DNA of 64,000 nucleotides from Solicoccozyma terricola (taxonomy: Eukaryota > Basidiomycota > Tremellomycetes > Filobasidiales > Piskurozymaceae), in assembly GCA_001600875.1 (NCBI GenBank), contig BCLD01000001.1:430162-494161 (forward strand). Reading direction: 5' to 3'. Under the pieces are notes generated by a model. The model did not search any database. It had not been told where the DNA came from and was given only the letters and a program-made list of their open reading frames with translations. Position 1 is the first letter of the stretch, and every line of letters starts with the position of its first letter. A program made the translations under genes and the position numbers. Of this stretch, positions 45,204 through 58,297 are shown in pieces.

Positions 45204-48200
45204 CATGTCTCTCGCATACTCAAGTGCTCCAGTGAAGCAGATCCGGGAGGTTCAATTTGGAATCCTAAGTCCCGAGGACATTGTACGTTATTCCTCCTAT
45301 CTCGACCTAAGTGTGTCTTACAATCACTCAATAACCCTTTCCCCCCGTAATTTCTTACCGAGCAGAAAGCCTACTCGGTAGCTAAAATAGAATTCCCAGA
45401 AGTCATGGATGAGAGTGGCAAACTCAAACGTGGAGGTTTGATGGATCCTCGAATGGGCAGTAAGTGTTTCTTTTGAAATCTCCCAACATGTCATGGGTTC
45501 GTCAAGTAGACTGATCAATATGCGGTCGAACAATAGCAATCGATCGATCTATGAAGTGTGAGACTTGTGGTGAAGGTATGCAAGAGTGTCCCGGTCACTT
45601 TGGACATATCGAGCTTGCCAAGCCGGTGTACCATATTGGTCAGTTTCTGCGGCAAGATGGATGTTTGAAGAATTGAAACTGACGATTGTTCCCCTCTGCA
45701 ATAGGTTTCTTGACCAAGGTCAAGAAGATCTTGGAATGTGTTTGCGTCAACTGTGGAAAATTGAAAGTGGATGCCGTAAGTCCTACGTGGCGTGATATGG
45801 GCGTGATATGCACGAGGTGGTGTTGAATGATCTAACTAACATCCGTTGGATAACTCTTCAGCGTGACAACGAGCTCATGCGTATTCTCAACCGAGTTCAA
45901 CCCAAGTACCGAATGAAGCACGTTTGGGCGCGAGCACACTCTATCCTTGATTGCGCCGAGACAATACCCGAAGATGGTCAAGATCCAGAGGATGTCATCG
46001 GTCATGACGGTTGTGGTCATCGTCAGCCTCTTATTCGAAAGGAAGGACTTCGATTGATCATGGTGTACAAGCAAACCAGCGCAGAAGGAGAAGACGGAGG
46101 TGGTAAAAAGGGGAAAAGCGAGGGGCCGAACATGCCGGATAAGAAGGATTTGACCGCAGAGGATGCTCATACCATTCTTTCGAAGATCCCGCCTCTTGAT
46201 TTGGAACTGCTTGGTCTCTCGGCAGAATACGCTCGACCAGATTGGATGATCCTCTCTGTTCTTCCGGTGCCTCCACCGCCTGTTCGGCCGTTCGTTTCCA
46301 CACCGGGACAACCTACTGCGCAGGATGATTTGACCTACAAACTGTCTGATATCTTGAAGACGAACGCAACTGTGGCTCAGTTGAATTTGGAGGGAGCAGC
46401 GGGTCACGTAGCGAATGATTATTGGCAGCTGTTGCAGGTGAGTGAGGTCGTCAGTATGGGGAGTGAAACGTTCGGTGTTGACGACTGAACCCGCCCGGTG
46501 GATCTTAGTACCACGTCGCTACCTATATGGACAACGACATCGCTGGTCTTCCTCAGTCGAAACAGAAGACCGGTCGCGCGATCAAAGCCATCCGGGCTCG
46601 TCTGAAGGGCAAGGAGGGTCGTCTTCGTGGTAATTTGATGGGAAAGCGTGTGGACTTTTCTGCACGAACGGTCATCACTGGTGACCCTAACTTGGATTTG
46701 GACGAGGTTGGAGTGCCGTACACCATTGCAATGAACCTGACATATCCGGAAAGAGGTGAGTTGTGTTTGTAGCGTCTTTCGATATTCTTTTCTGAACAGT
46801 CGTAACCCGCACACAGTCACTCCTTTTAACATCGAGTACCTCCAAACGCTCGTGAACAACGGTCCTTCCCAATACCCGGGAGCCAAGTTTGTCATTCGCG
46901 AGTCGAAGGAACGTATTGATCTGAAGTACCGACTGAGCTCTGAGCAGCTGGATCTGCAGTACGGTTGGACGGTGGAGAGACATCTGAAAAATGGAGAGTG
47001 AGTGGCGAAGCCGCCTTGAACTCCTCATCAGCCGCTCACCTACGATCATTCGGTCCCAGCTTTGTATTGTTCAATCGGCAACCTAGTTTGCATAAGATGT
47101 CGATGATGAGTCATCGGGTCAAGGTTATGCACCATTCAAGTCAGCTGCCATAGTGTCAGGTCCCCTCAGAGTCACATGCTAATATCTGTCAATTCCACGT
47201 ATAGCTTTCCGTCTAAATCTCTCCGTGTATGCCGTACTATCTTCTATTCAGTCAACCCGTGCTAACCTTGCATTCCAATCGCAGAACGTCGCCATACAAT
47301 GCCGATTTCGATGGTGATGAGATGAATTTACAGTATGTGTCCCTCCTCGTACCCGTCTTGTCCCGACAAGCTCGTACCAACGCTTCGTATTCTGCCATTT
47401 GTGCAGCGTACCGCAGAGCGAAGAGACGCGAGCGGAGTTGAGCCAAATTGCATGGGTACCTCGTCAGGTTAGAATCAAGTCTTTCTTTTGTGGCATAGGA
47501 AACTATCGCTCATTGAACGAGATTTCCGGCTTGCGTTAGATTATTTCTCCTCAAGCGAATAAGCCCGTGATGGGTATCGTGCAGGACACCCTCTGTGGTG
47601 TTCGCAAGTTCACCCTCAAGGACGCCTTCTGCGATTGGACAATGGTGCAGAACATTTTGCTCTGGCTACCGAATTGGGACGGCTCTGTTCCGACCCCTGC
47701 CATCCTCAAGCCCAAGCCACTCTGGACTGGAAAGCAGTTGGTCAGTCTTTGTATTCCAGCTGGGATCAACGTGAAAAAGTTCAACTCGGAGAAGCCATCG
47801 CCAATCGATGTGACGGACGAGAACGTCTTGATTGAGGATGGAGAGATCTTACAGGGAACGATCGTCAAGGCAATGGCCGGCGCGCAGAACAACGGTCTTA
47901 TTCACGTCATCTTCCGGGAAAAGGGACACGTTGCTACGCGAGACTTCTTCTCAGCAGTACAGAAGATGGTCAATTATTGGCTTTTGCACTACGGATTTAG
48001 TGTTGGTATCGGAGACACTATCGCCGACAAGGCAACTATGGCTGGTATATCGAACCGTTTGCGACAGGCAAAGGAGGAGGCAAGACTCATCATCTACGAG
48101 GCGGAGCAGAACGTGATGACAGCGGACCCGGGTATGACGTTGCGAGAGACATTCGAGCATTTAATGAAGACGGAATTGAACACGGCTCGAGATTTCGCTG

Positions 48201-51200
48201 GTACATCAGCGCAGAAGAATTTGAAAGATGACAACAACGTCAAGCAAATGGTGGTATCCGGTTCCAAGGGTTCATTCATCAACATCTCGCAGATGTCGGG
48301 TTGTGTTGGTCAACAGTCGGTGGAAGGAAAGCGTATCCCGTTCGGGTTCAAGCACCGGTCATTGCCCCATTTCTCGAAGGATGATTATGGACCTGAAGCT
48401 GGTGGCTTCGTTGAGAACTCGTACTTGCGAGGTTTGACTCCACAAGAGTTCTTCTTCCACGCCATGGCTGGTCGTGAAGGTTTGATTGATACTGCAGTCA
48501 AGACCGCTGAAACAGGATACATTCAGCGTCGATTGGTGAAGGCGATGGAGGACGTCATGGTGTGCTATGACGGGACAGTGCGGAATTCAGCTGGTGACAT
48601 CCTGCAGATGGTGTATGGAGAGGACGGGATGGATGGTGCTGCGATGGAGAGGCAGGTGAGTATCCGAAGCTACACGAATATGATTATGGTTGTTGATTTT
48701 TTTTTGGTCATGCAGTCTCTTGACACGCTGAAGCTATCTCGCGATGCTTTCAAGCGCAAGTTCAAGGTCGACCTCCTTGATCCGCAGTATACCTTCAAGC
48801 CGAAGGTCTTGCAAGCGGGTATTCTCGAGAGCTCCTACGATCTGCAGAGCAAGCTGGATCGTGAATTCAACCAGCTCAAGTCGGACCGTCGCGCCCTTCG
48901 GGAGGCGTTCCCCAATGGAGATTCCTCGTGGCCTCTTCCCGTCAATATCCAGCGTATCATTCAAAACAGTCGACAGATTTTCAACATTGACACCAGAAAG
49001 CCAAGCGATCTTGACCCTGGCTTCGTTGTTGATAAGGTTGTCGAGCTGGCCGATTCGTTGATTGTTATTCGTGGCGATGACCCGTTGAGTCGAGAGGCTC
49101 AGCACAATGCGACCCTGCTCTTCAAATGTCTCATGCGGGGCAGCCTTGCTGTTCGTAGAGTGATCGAGGAACATCACCTGGATATGGCCGCCTTCCTCTG
49201 GGTAATTGGAGAGATCAAAGTCAAATTTGACCAGTCGATTGTCAACGCAGCCGAGATGTGCGGTATTCTCGCTGCTCAGTCTATTGGAGAACCGGCGACG
49301 CAGATGACGTTGAACACCTTCCATTATGCCGGTGTGTCGGCGAAGAACGTCACCCTCGGTGTGCCACGTCTGAAAGAAATCATTAACGTGGCGGAGAGGA
49401 TCAAGACGCCGATCAACCAGGTTTACGTACAAAAGACAATCGGGCAGAGTCAGGCGGCTACCAAGACACTGTCTGCGGAACTTGCGCATGTCACGATCAG
49501 GACACTCACTTCCAAGGTCGAGGTCCACTATGATCCAGACGTAGAGGACACGTATATCGAAGAAGACAAGGACTTTGTGCGTGCTGTGTGGGATATGCCA
49601 GACGAGCAGAATGAGGCGATCTCTGCGAGATTATCGCCGTGGGTGCTTCGTATCGTCTTGGATCGAGCCAAGATGCTCGACAAGGGCAAGACGATCCAAG
49701 AGGTGGCGGATGCCATTAACAACACCTTCAACAGAAATTCAACAGATGTTCAGGTTTGCAACCCTCCAGATAACTCTAGTTCGCTGGTTATCCGTCTGCG
49801 TACCGTCTTCCCCCCAGATATGAAGGAGGACGATGGCCTAGCAGAAGATGAGGACACGACGTTGGTCAAGCTCGAAAGCGTCGTTCTTGACGACATTACG
49901 CTGGGTGGTATCAAGGGCATCAGCCGAGTCTTCATGCAGGAGAAGGGTAGAACGGTGGTGTCTGCCAAGGGTGACTTTGACACTTCACAGAGGGAATGGA
50001 CCATCGATACTGAGGGTAGCAACCTGAAAGAGGTCCTGGCAGTCGACGGTGTTGATGCAGTGCGAACGTACTCCAACAACTCGTTCGAGGTGTTCCAGGT
50101 GCTCGGCATCGAGGCTGGTCGTGCAGCTTTGCTGCAAGAGTTGCGAAACGTCATCGAGTTTGATGGTTCGTACGTCAACTACCGTCACTTGGCATTGCTT
50201 TGCGATCTTATGACACAGCGAGGTCAACTCATGTCGATCACTCGACACGGTATCAATCGCACCGACGCTGGTGCTCTCGCCAAGTCATCTTTCGAGGAGA
50301 CTGTCGAGATTCTCATGGAAGCTGCGGCACAGGGAGATAAGGATGATTGCAAGGGTGTTGCAGAGAACGTCATGCTCGGACAGGTGGCGCCCATGGGAAC
50401 CGGTGCTTTCGACGTCCAGCTTGACTTGAACATGTTGAAGGAAGCGATTTCGGACCAGCGAGGGGAGGTCGCCCGTATGAGACTGCAGGTAGCAGGAGGC
50501 ATGACTCCAGGAGGAGCTACGCCATACGGTGGTGGAGCTACACCGTACGACACGGGTGCATACTCACCGTATATGGGCAAGATACAAGACGCGGCATTCT
50601 CGCCGATTGGAGGAAGTGGAGGAGACGACACCTTTGCGTACGATGGACTTGGCTATGGACAGTCGCCGGTGGGCAACCTTGGTGCGCGCAGTCCGGGTGG
50701 CTACTCGCCGTCTAGTCCGTCCTACTCGCCTACGTCGCCTTTCGTTACTTCTCCGATGCACACATCGCCGACGAGTCCGTTCGGTGGTGCATCCCCGTGG
50801 GTCACTCCAGGACAATATGGCGGAGCGACATCACCATCGTACAGCCCGACATCCCCCGCAATGTACTCGCCGGCATCCCCTGCATTCTCCCCGACGTCTC
50901 CCAGCTTCAGTCCTACCTCGCCTGCGGGTGGATTTGGCGCGACGTCCCCGAGCTATTCTCCGACATCGCCGTCGTTCTCTCCTGCTTCACCGTCCTACTC
51001 TCCCACGTCGCCAAACTTTGCTCCAACGAGTCCAGCGTACTCGCCGACGTCACCTCAGATGTCACCGACGAGCCCGAGTCGGGGTGGATATGGCGCGACC
51101 TCGCCATCGTATTCTCGTGAGTGATTTTGGCCTGATTTCTGCCATCGTTTTCGTTAACATGTCATGTTTGTCAAATCTCAGCCACGTCACCTCAGTTCAG

Positions 51201-51768
51201 CCCGACTTCTCCAAGAGGCTACAGCGCCTCGCCGGCCTACTCGCCAACGTTAGTATCTCGGAGCCAGAGCAAATCTGATACGCGTACTGAGTCTTTGGAA
51301 CATACATCATATAGCTCGCCTGCATACTCCCCCACGAGTCCCGCATAGTAAGTTGACGATGCTTCGAAATCATCCGATGATTGCTAACCGCTTCTTAATC
51401 CGAGCAGCAGCCCTACGTCTCCCGCTGGTGCTTACTCTCCCGCGTCGCCGCAATATAGTCCGACTTCACCGCAGTACAGCCCAACGTCTCCTCAGTACAG
51501 TCCGACTTCCCCTCAATATAGCCCGACTTCGCCACAGTTTAGTCCAACGTGAGTGTCCTGGGTAGGCGGTGAAAAAATCTGGTCTGACACATTTTGTTCC
51601 TACGCGTGTGCAATAGCTCTCCTGCTTAGTGAGTTCCCACATGTGGCAGTCATCTGTCGAACGCCTCCGCTGATTGGTCTTGTGTACTCGCACAGCTCTC
51701 CCACGTCACCACGACCACCTGCAAATGGCAACGCATCGTACAACTACGGCTCTTCTGCTCGCAGATGA
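45204..51768 (+). CDS. RPB1: RNA polymerase II largest subunit
   Basis: Catalytic subunit of Pol II. Starts [18 protein letters not shown]. The clamp zinc sites read [18 protein letters not shown] and CVNCGKL. The active centre is [13 protein letters not shown] with the three catalytic Asp residues, preceded by [17 protein letters not shown]. Later landmarks: [48 protein letters not shown], the bridge helix region [18 protein letters not shown], and the trigger loop [19 protein letters not shown]. The C-terminal domain begins near 50500 ([17 protein letters not shown]) and carries degenerate heptads, then better YSPTSPx copies. A 60-base intron at 48656-48715 is stop-free. After the long exon ends at 51116 five introns split the remaining CTD, so the protein ends at [18 protein letters not shown] (stop 51766-51768), not at the earlier TGA near 51122. 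Confidence 0.97.
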
Positions 51769-51919
51769 TGATGACGGTCGATCCAAATGTACGCTAGTGT
51801 TGCATGAATGTCGAGATGCATGTATGTGCATTTGTCGTCGCGCTCTGTATTCGAGCAGACACGTGACACATGACCAAACGGGGTCGATCGTCGCTCTATC
51901 AGTAGCTTGAACTCACACC

Positions 51920-54481
51920 ATGACAGCGATGGCAGCAGTAGCAGCTCCCTCAGCTCCCTCAGCTCGAGCTACGATGCCGGATGGAACGACCACTGTCTTG
52001 GAGACTCCGATGACCCCGCTGAGCGTCACATTTGTAAGTCTCTTTGACGATCAGCGGACCGGGTTAAGCCTGGATGTCTGGCTGACATACAAAGGGTGAG
52101 GGCAGCTCGGGACATGTAGTGGTAGGCATCTCCATTCTGCGTCGCGAGTGGGCTTAGACCATGAGCTTGTAGCTTATTCGACCTGTCCATCCTCCCCATC
52201 GTCGATGATGTTGTATACCAGGCGGTGGTCCAATCATATCAAGAAACTGTAGCTCCTTGGCCGTGAATATTGATGGGTCTTTATGGCGTCAGTGATTCTC
52301 CCAATCCTCTTATCCTCTTTCACTAACACCATGTTGTGAAGGTAGTCTTCGATTGTGCGGAAGGCACTCAAATGCAACTCCAGCATTCAAAGCTTAGAAT
52401 GGGCAAAATTACCAAGATCTTCATAACGCATATGCATGGTGCGGGCCCGTCCTCTATACCTCCCACCATTCATACAAGTTGGTGCTGACCCCGGCATTGG
52501 AAAGAACAGTTGATCATTGCCTCGGACTTGTTCCGCTGCTGTCCACCATCATGAGTGGTGTAACTAATACACCGGAGAGTTTGGAAGCCTTGAAAGCTAA
52601 AGGCATTAACAAGATAGTGAGTATGTTGTCTTGCTCATAGTCGTATAATATTCCGGTTCACTGATGCTGAGTCATGTTGGATAGCCGTCCCTCCACATCT
52701 ACGGACCACCACCACTCCGTCTCCTTCTCCGCGAGACTCTCTCCATGACACAGTGTACTCTTTCTTCAGTTTACGCTGTTCACGAGATCCTTCCATCAGG
52801 AGTAGAGAGCTCCGCCGCGTGTGGGGAAGACGATCTCGGCGTCAATGAAGGCGTGGGAAGGAATTTGAGGTGCGACGAGGAGGGAGTTTGGAGGGATGTC
52901 CTTGGTGGAGAGACCGGGAAAGAGAAAAAAGGTGGAAAAAAGGAGTGGAGAGTTGATGTTGGACCTATTGAGCATCGTGGTGAGTAGTTCCTATCGACGT
53001 GTGGCGATAATCATAATCTAATGTTTGGCGTAATTACATCAGTGCAAAGTCTGGGTTATATCCTTTCCGAACCACCGATCTTCGAGAAATTAGATGTAGC
53101 ACCTTACATCTCTCTCCTCGAATCGAACCGCCAGGCCCTAGCCTCACTCAATCCTCCCGTCCTACACCCTCGTTCGATCCTATCGTTGCTCTCTTCAACA
53201 CGGCAGCCTTACACATTGCCCTCGGGAGACGTCCTCCATCCTCCTTCTAAATCAACTACGAAACAACCGAGGAAGATAACGATATTAGGTGATTGTTCGG
53301 GTGCTGCCAATTCTGCTTTCAGGGATATGGCGAAGGATTCAAGCCTGTTGGTTCACGAGTGTACGAATGCATGGATATCGGAACAGATACAGAAGGGGGA
53401 GAAGGGAAAGAAAGTAAGAACAGGGGAGTTGGATGAGAGTCTGGTTGAGCAAGTTATAGCGAGAGGAGGTATGAAGGAACTCGCAGAGCCGAGTTTGACT
53501 GAGGTGGTGCGAAACACAGCTGAAAGGGGAGATGGGTTGACCGAGAAGGAATTAGAAGCTAAGAAACTGGTGGAGAGCAAGGCCAGGAGTAGAGGTCATT
53601 CTACTCCCGACATGACAGGAGGTTTCGCTAGGGATATTCAGGCCAGGAGATTGGCAATGAATCATTTTTCGGTGATGTGAGTGTTTGGGCGGAGTGTTGG
53701 ACGAGATTAGGATCTGATGCAGCTGGATCGCAACAGGTTCCCTTCACCGAGATATGCATCGGATGGCCCCTTCCCTTCCCTCCTCTCTCCGATGTCTTCC
53801 GGAGCAGCCAGTAGGAATGGACCTTCCCTGACTGCGTCTGAACTTCATCGCCGGGTAATCATGTCCTCGGTGGAGACTCAAGCCACCGCAGCATGGTTGG
53901 CAAAGTCATCTAGCACTTCGCGAGCAGTGGCAGCAAGAGACCTTATGACTTATGAAGTGCCATCGCATGAGCTGACGGGCGAGGAGGTTGCTCAGATGTC
54001 AGCATCAACAGATGAGGCAAAGAGGGTAGAGGATGCCTGGTGTCATGCCGGAGCGCAAGAGGTTGGCGAGCAATGGAATGTGAAGATCGGTGGCTTGGCT
54101 CCGGCAATCGGAGAGTCGGGGATGACGGATGGGAAGCCTGCACAAGATCCGTCATCTGCGAGTCACATCACAGCTGCTCCTCAACAAAAACCGAACCCGA
54201 AACAGAAACGGCAACGACAACCCAGGAAGAAGCGGCTTGACGATACAGCCTCGTCAGCGCAAGTGGTGGACAAAGGAACTGACGCTGCAGAAGAGGACGA
54301 CGTGGACGATTTGCTAGACGACATGAATGAATTAAGACTAGATCCCGACCGAGTTGTAACGCTACAGCCCGGCCACGAGGCTATTGCAGGTAAGAAGCCT
54401 CGGAAGCGAAGGCCATGGAGAGGCCCAGGTCGAACTACCAAACAGACCACCCGATCGGACACGGTGCATGGATCTATATGA
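51920..54481 (+). CDS. Short-form tRNase Z (metallo-beta-lactamase fold)
   Basis: Endonuclease that removes 3' trailers from pre-tRNA. After an Ala/Pro-rich start ([20 protein letters not shown]), the core reads [48 protein letters not shown] joined by splicing to [17 protein letters not shown]. This gives the metal site HMHVDH (HxHxDH). Further landmarks: [31 protein letters not shown] (metal Asp), [14 protein letters not shown], and [18 protein letters not shown] with the HST motif. Because the catalytic site is near the N-terminus and there is one domain, it belongs to the short (ELAC1-type) class. Unusual additions are a Lys/Glu-rich insert ([12 protein letters not shown]) and a long C-terminal extension that is acidic then basic ([29 protein letters not shown]). 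Convergent with MDV1, 69 bases apart. Confidence 0.88.
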
Positions 54482-54549
54482 TGTCAATTGCGTGTGTTAC
54501 ATTGCAACGAAAGAGTCGCGCTTGCTTTAACAAATGCTTGTGTGTTTGC

Positions 54550-57408
54550 CTATAATGCCCACACCTTTGCCAACCCATCCCTGCCACCGCTGACAACGTA
54601 CTTGTCCATGAAGCGCAGACGCTCTGCTGGTTTAACATGTCCGTTGATGATCAGCTTGGAGTGGGTGCCAGCAGTGCGATTGTATACCTGTCAATTTGGA
54701 AAGCCCCGTTAGCCTGGAAGACTCAAGTCCGGTATTCTCTGACTCACGTCTATGCCGTTTTCCCCGGTGGCTGCCACAATCTTTCGTGTATCGAACTGCA
54801 GGGCAGTGACAGGAAATTCGTACTTTAGTAAATCGGCAGCTTGTCCCATTCGTAAATCCCAAGTCTAAGAATGCAGGACTGTAAGTAAACATTCTTTGTT
54901 TTTCCATCGAAGGCGCGGCAGACTGACTCGTATGGTCTTGTCTAGACTGCCACTGATGATGTACGTCTCGTCGAATTGCAGACATGTGACCGGAGCAGTA
55001 TGACCAATCAGAGTTCGGTGTGCCTGACCCGTCCGCACTGTGTTTGCTGCCAATATCAGCACAGAGCGATGTCAAGGAGTCTCGTTGTAGTACGTACTAT
55101 CCCACATCCGAACACCTCCATCTCCACTGCCACTAGCTAGAGCATATCCCCAAAACTGGACACCGCCGACAAAATCTTGGTACATCTCCCAGCTTCCATC
55201 AGAATATGGGGGAGTCGGTACAGCAAAGTTGCCGGAAGCTGACGCGAGCAGACCTGACCCAGGCAGCCCAAGCAGGGATCCACCTGGTGACGGCAAAACG
55301 TCGTCGTCGTAGTATGCCGCAGAACTCGTTGAGAAGCGGGAGAGTGTCTTTGGCCTTCTAGGTGAGGATGGCATGGTGGATGCAGCTGGAGGGTTGGAGA
55401 TCGCCCATAGGATATCCATTGTGAGGACGCATTGACCAGTGTTGACGTCCCATTGCCGGATGGTTTTATCAGAAGAACCCGTAACCTGGCGAGATGCGGA
55501 AGTATCAGCGGGCAGGAAACGTAGGGGCATATTCCAGAGACGCTCACCAAGCATCCCTCCTCGTAATATAGCGCAGTGACAGCCTTACTATGACCTTCTA
55601 AAGTCCTCACGCATGGATTGCCCACGTCAGATTCAGCTTCATGTTCTTCTCCATCCCGAACTGCGGATTTCTCGAGCTCTGTTGACTTGTCTAAAGGTGA
55701 TCGGGAAGACTCGAGATCCCCTTGCGCTATCTTCTCCTCGTAATCCTCTACGAGTCTCAAGTCCCACATGCGGATATTACCGTCTGATCCCCCCGTCAGG
55801 CAGACATCGTCTTCGACTTGGATAGCCTTGACCGTGCCTGCGTAAAACACGATAGATAGAATCAACAAACCCGTCGTACATGTCGGATTTGCATCTTTGA
55901 CTGACCTGTATGACCTCGAAGTCTGCCGATCTCCTGACCGTCGCACAAGTCCCACACTCGTACGATGTCATCCTGACCCGCCGTAACGAGAGTCCCATAA
56001 GGCTCAGTAAAGTCTAGCGCTGTTATCGGCGCTGAGTGCTCCGCAAGAGTCTGGTCGAAACACACGTCAGCAATCATTTCGCGCGCACGCAGGAGAATAA
56101 GCCGACAGACCATGAAAGCAACGCCTGTCGGCAAATCATCGTGCTCGGATGGCAAGAATGCTGGCCCTCGCCTCCGACGAGAACTTCTACTCGAAGGACC
56201 GGGCAATGAGCCAGCCGCATTTGCACCGACTCCAGGCGGAGCTGATATTTGCGGTAGTGCCATCAGCTCTTTGACGCCTTGCACTGTTTTCACCGAAGTG
56301 GCCAGGATTAGCTGACGTGGACGAGCGGATGAGAAACACTTTTTTTTTTCAGTGGGACGCTCACGTTCATCATCTAGTTCGAGCTCCTCTTCTTGCAGGA
56401 GAACAAGACTGGCTTCTAGACGTTGCCGTATAAGATCGAGTGCATCGATCTTGGCAGTTACTTGGTCGATTTCACCGATAATGAGGTCCTATGAGTTGTA
56501 ATATCATCAGCCATTCCCTAGCCAATCTTATGAGTTATCCAGATCTATCGAAACTCACCCTTCGGACCCTCAAGTTATCTTTATCGACCACAATCTCATC
56601 CACTTCAACTGCCAGTTCTTCCATGCTCATCTGCTTTGTCGGTCCCACTGACCCACTCCTCGCTCCTTTTCTTTTCCTCCTCTGTTTTCTACCTACCCCA
56701 AGGTTTCTCTCAGTTTCATCTTCCATATCTCCCTCCGTTAACAAACCCCTTGCTTTATCAGCTAATCTCTTCAAACCCATCTTTGAACCTCCAACTTCCT
56801 CATCGGCTAATCCGCCCCTCACACGTCTCCTCCGTTGTTTAGCCATTTCAGAAGATGGCATTGTCGCCATAAATCCCCTGATCAAGGAGACATTATGATT
56901 TCCTTCGCTCTCCAGAGGCATTATCTCATCGATGGCTTTAGATAGTAAAGTTGGAGCTTGTTCGAGGATGGAGAGGGAAGTCGAGTTTTGACGTTGTGCC
57001 ATCATGGGGATCTTACTTTGGATGTTATAAGGTATATATGATGATGTTGTACTCGGTCGGTAGATTCCTAGCGCTTGAGAAGAGGCTGAAGCATTGGCTC
57101 CGAGTCTTCGTTGACCCATGATATGAGGAGCGACTGTGAGGTTGAGACAAGACAAATGATCAATATCCGACCAAAGGAAAAAAAGAGATGATACAAGAGG
57201 GAGGAAAATACCCACGATCTCCGAAAACCTTGATTCTATCTGAACGACTTGATTCAGTGACGAATGGAGTCATTAGAGCTTCCTTGACGATATGCAAGGT
57301 ATTGCCTGTCCCAGCCAACGTTGGAAGTCTTGATGTCATCGGATCGAGAGCATCGCGGAGAGGACGCCTGGAGCCACCTGCTCCGGAGGTGGGAGGTGTG
57401 GAGGACAT
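54550..57408 (-). CDS. MDV1: Mitochondrial fission WD40 adaptor Mdv1/Caf4
   Basis: Links the outer-membrane receptor Fis1 to the dynamin Dnm1 for mitochondrial division. N-terminal segment [20 protein letters not shown] is followed by a Ser-rich, basic linker, the expected Fis1-binding region. The central coiled coil reads [19 protein letters not shown] through [20 protein letters not shown]40 repeats follow: [134 protein letters not shown] and [12 protein letters not shown] at the C-terminus. A long low-complexity insert (55201-55360) sits between two blades. Domain order coiled coil then WD40 and the fungal setting support Mdv1/Caf4 over other WD40 proteins. Confidence 0.85.
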
Positions 57409-57600
57409 TGCTGTGGACTGGAAGTGATGGCTGATGAGGATACGATGAGATGACCAGGGGGTTGGTCGGAGGGTGTGGTGTGCGTTATGACGTCACGTGA
57501 TTGATCCAGATCTTGAAGACAACTACCCACAGCTGGGATTCATGTTGAAACCCAAAGAAAAGAACACACTCTCTGTGCTCTCTCCCAAAGTCAGTCAATC

Positions 57601-58297
57601 ATGCCATCTCAAGCTCTCAAACGTCTGCCTCTCGAGAAGCTCAGATCAGCAATCGCATCAGGATCCGGATCAAGCAAACTCAGTCCGAATGTTAAAGCAG
57701 TTTCAGTGACTATCGGTCGACCTGATCGGTGAGGAGGATAACACAGTGGCCTGGCCACTTTCCATTCCCCAACATCCAGACCCTCATATCCCGCTGACTT
57801 GCCCTGATCTTCTTCGTGTATCAGCTACCTACTTGATAATGTCCTACCACGTCTGGCATACCGGAATCCAGATATCAACTTCAAGGTAACCCGTCTGGCT
57901 GAACCTTCGACGAAGAGTAAGGATCCAAAGCTACAATCACGATCCGAGGAGATTGCCAAACGTATAAAACGAAAAGTAGCAGATGGAGGGGATGGAGGGG
58001 AAACCGCTTCATCCTCTGATATCTTATCAGAGCTCGTCATTGATTTCCGTAAGCATGATTGGAAAAAAAAAAAAAATCCTTTAATCAAAAGTCATGCGCT
58101 GATCCAAAAATGAAAAACTGGTTGGAATTCATCCCTTATTAGACGATATCCCATCGCAGACTATCTCGCTCAGCGGAGTAAAGTCAAGACATATCCTTAA
58201 AGAGATCCTGAAAGCTACAGGGAGCTCAAAAGGATTACAGGACTCGGCGGCTCCTATCCCGGTCACTAGTACTCCCAGCGAGTCGATAACGGCATGA
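57601..58297 (+). CDS. L51/S25/CI-B8-domain protein, probable mitochondrial ribosomal subunit
   Basis: Three exons (about 57601-57728, 57825-58048, 58143-58297) give about 168 aa from MPSQALKRLPLEKLRSAI. The core segment KAVSVTIGRPDRYLLDNVLP followed by RLAYRNPDINFKVTRLAE resembles the thioredoxin-like L51/S25/CI-B8 domain, especially fungal MRP49/mL61-type proteins of the mitochondrial large ribosomal subunit, where RLxFxNPxxxxxV is typical. The remainder (SRSEEIAKRIKRKV, DIPSQTISLSGVKSRHILKE) is lineage-specific. The N-terminus is basic, compatible with mitochondrial import. Divergent from MDV1 by about 190 bases. Confidence 0.6.

Noticed and set aside
48734..49528. 264-codon open frame on the minus strand
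   Set aside because: Antisense shadow of the RPB1 coding sequence; the plus strand carries unmistakable Pol II motifs here.
50529..51278. 249-codon Arg-rich frame on the plus strand
   Set aside because: Frame-shifted reading of the repetitive RPB1 C-terminal domain; repeats keep other frames open by periodicity.
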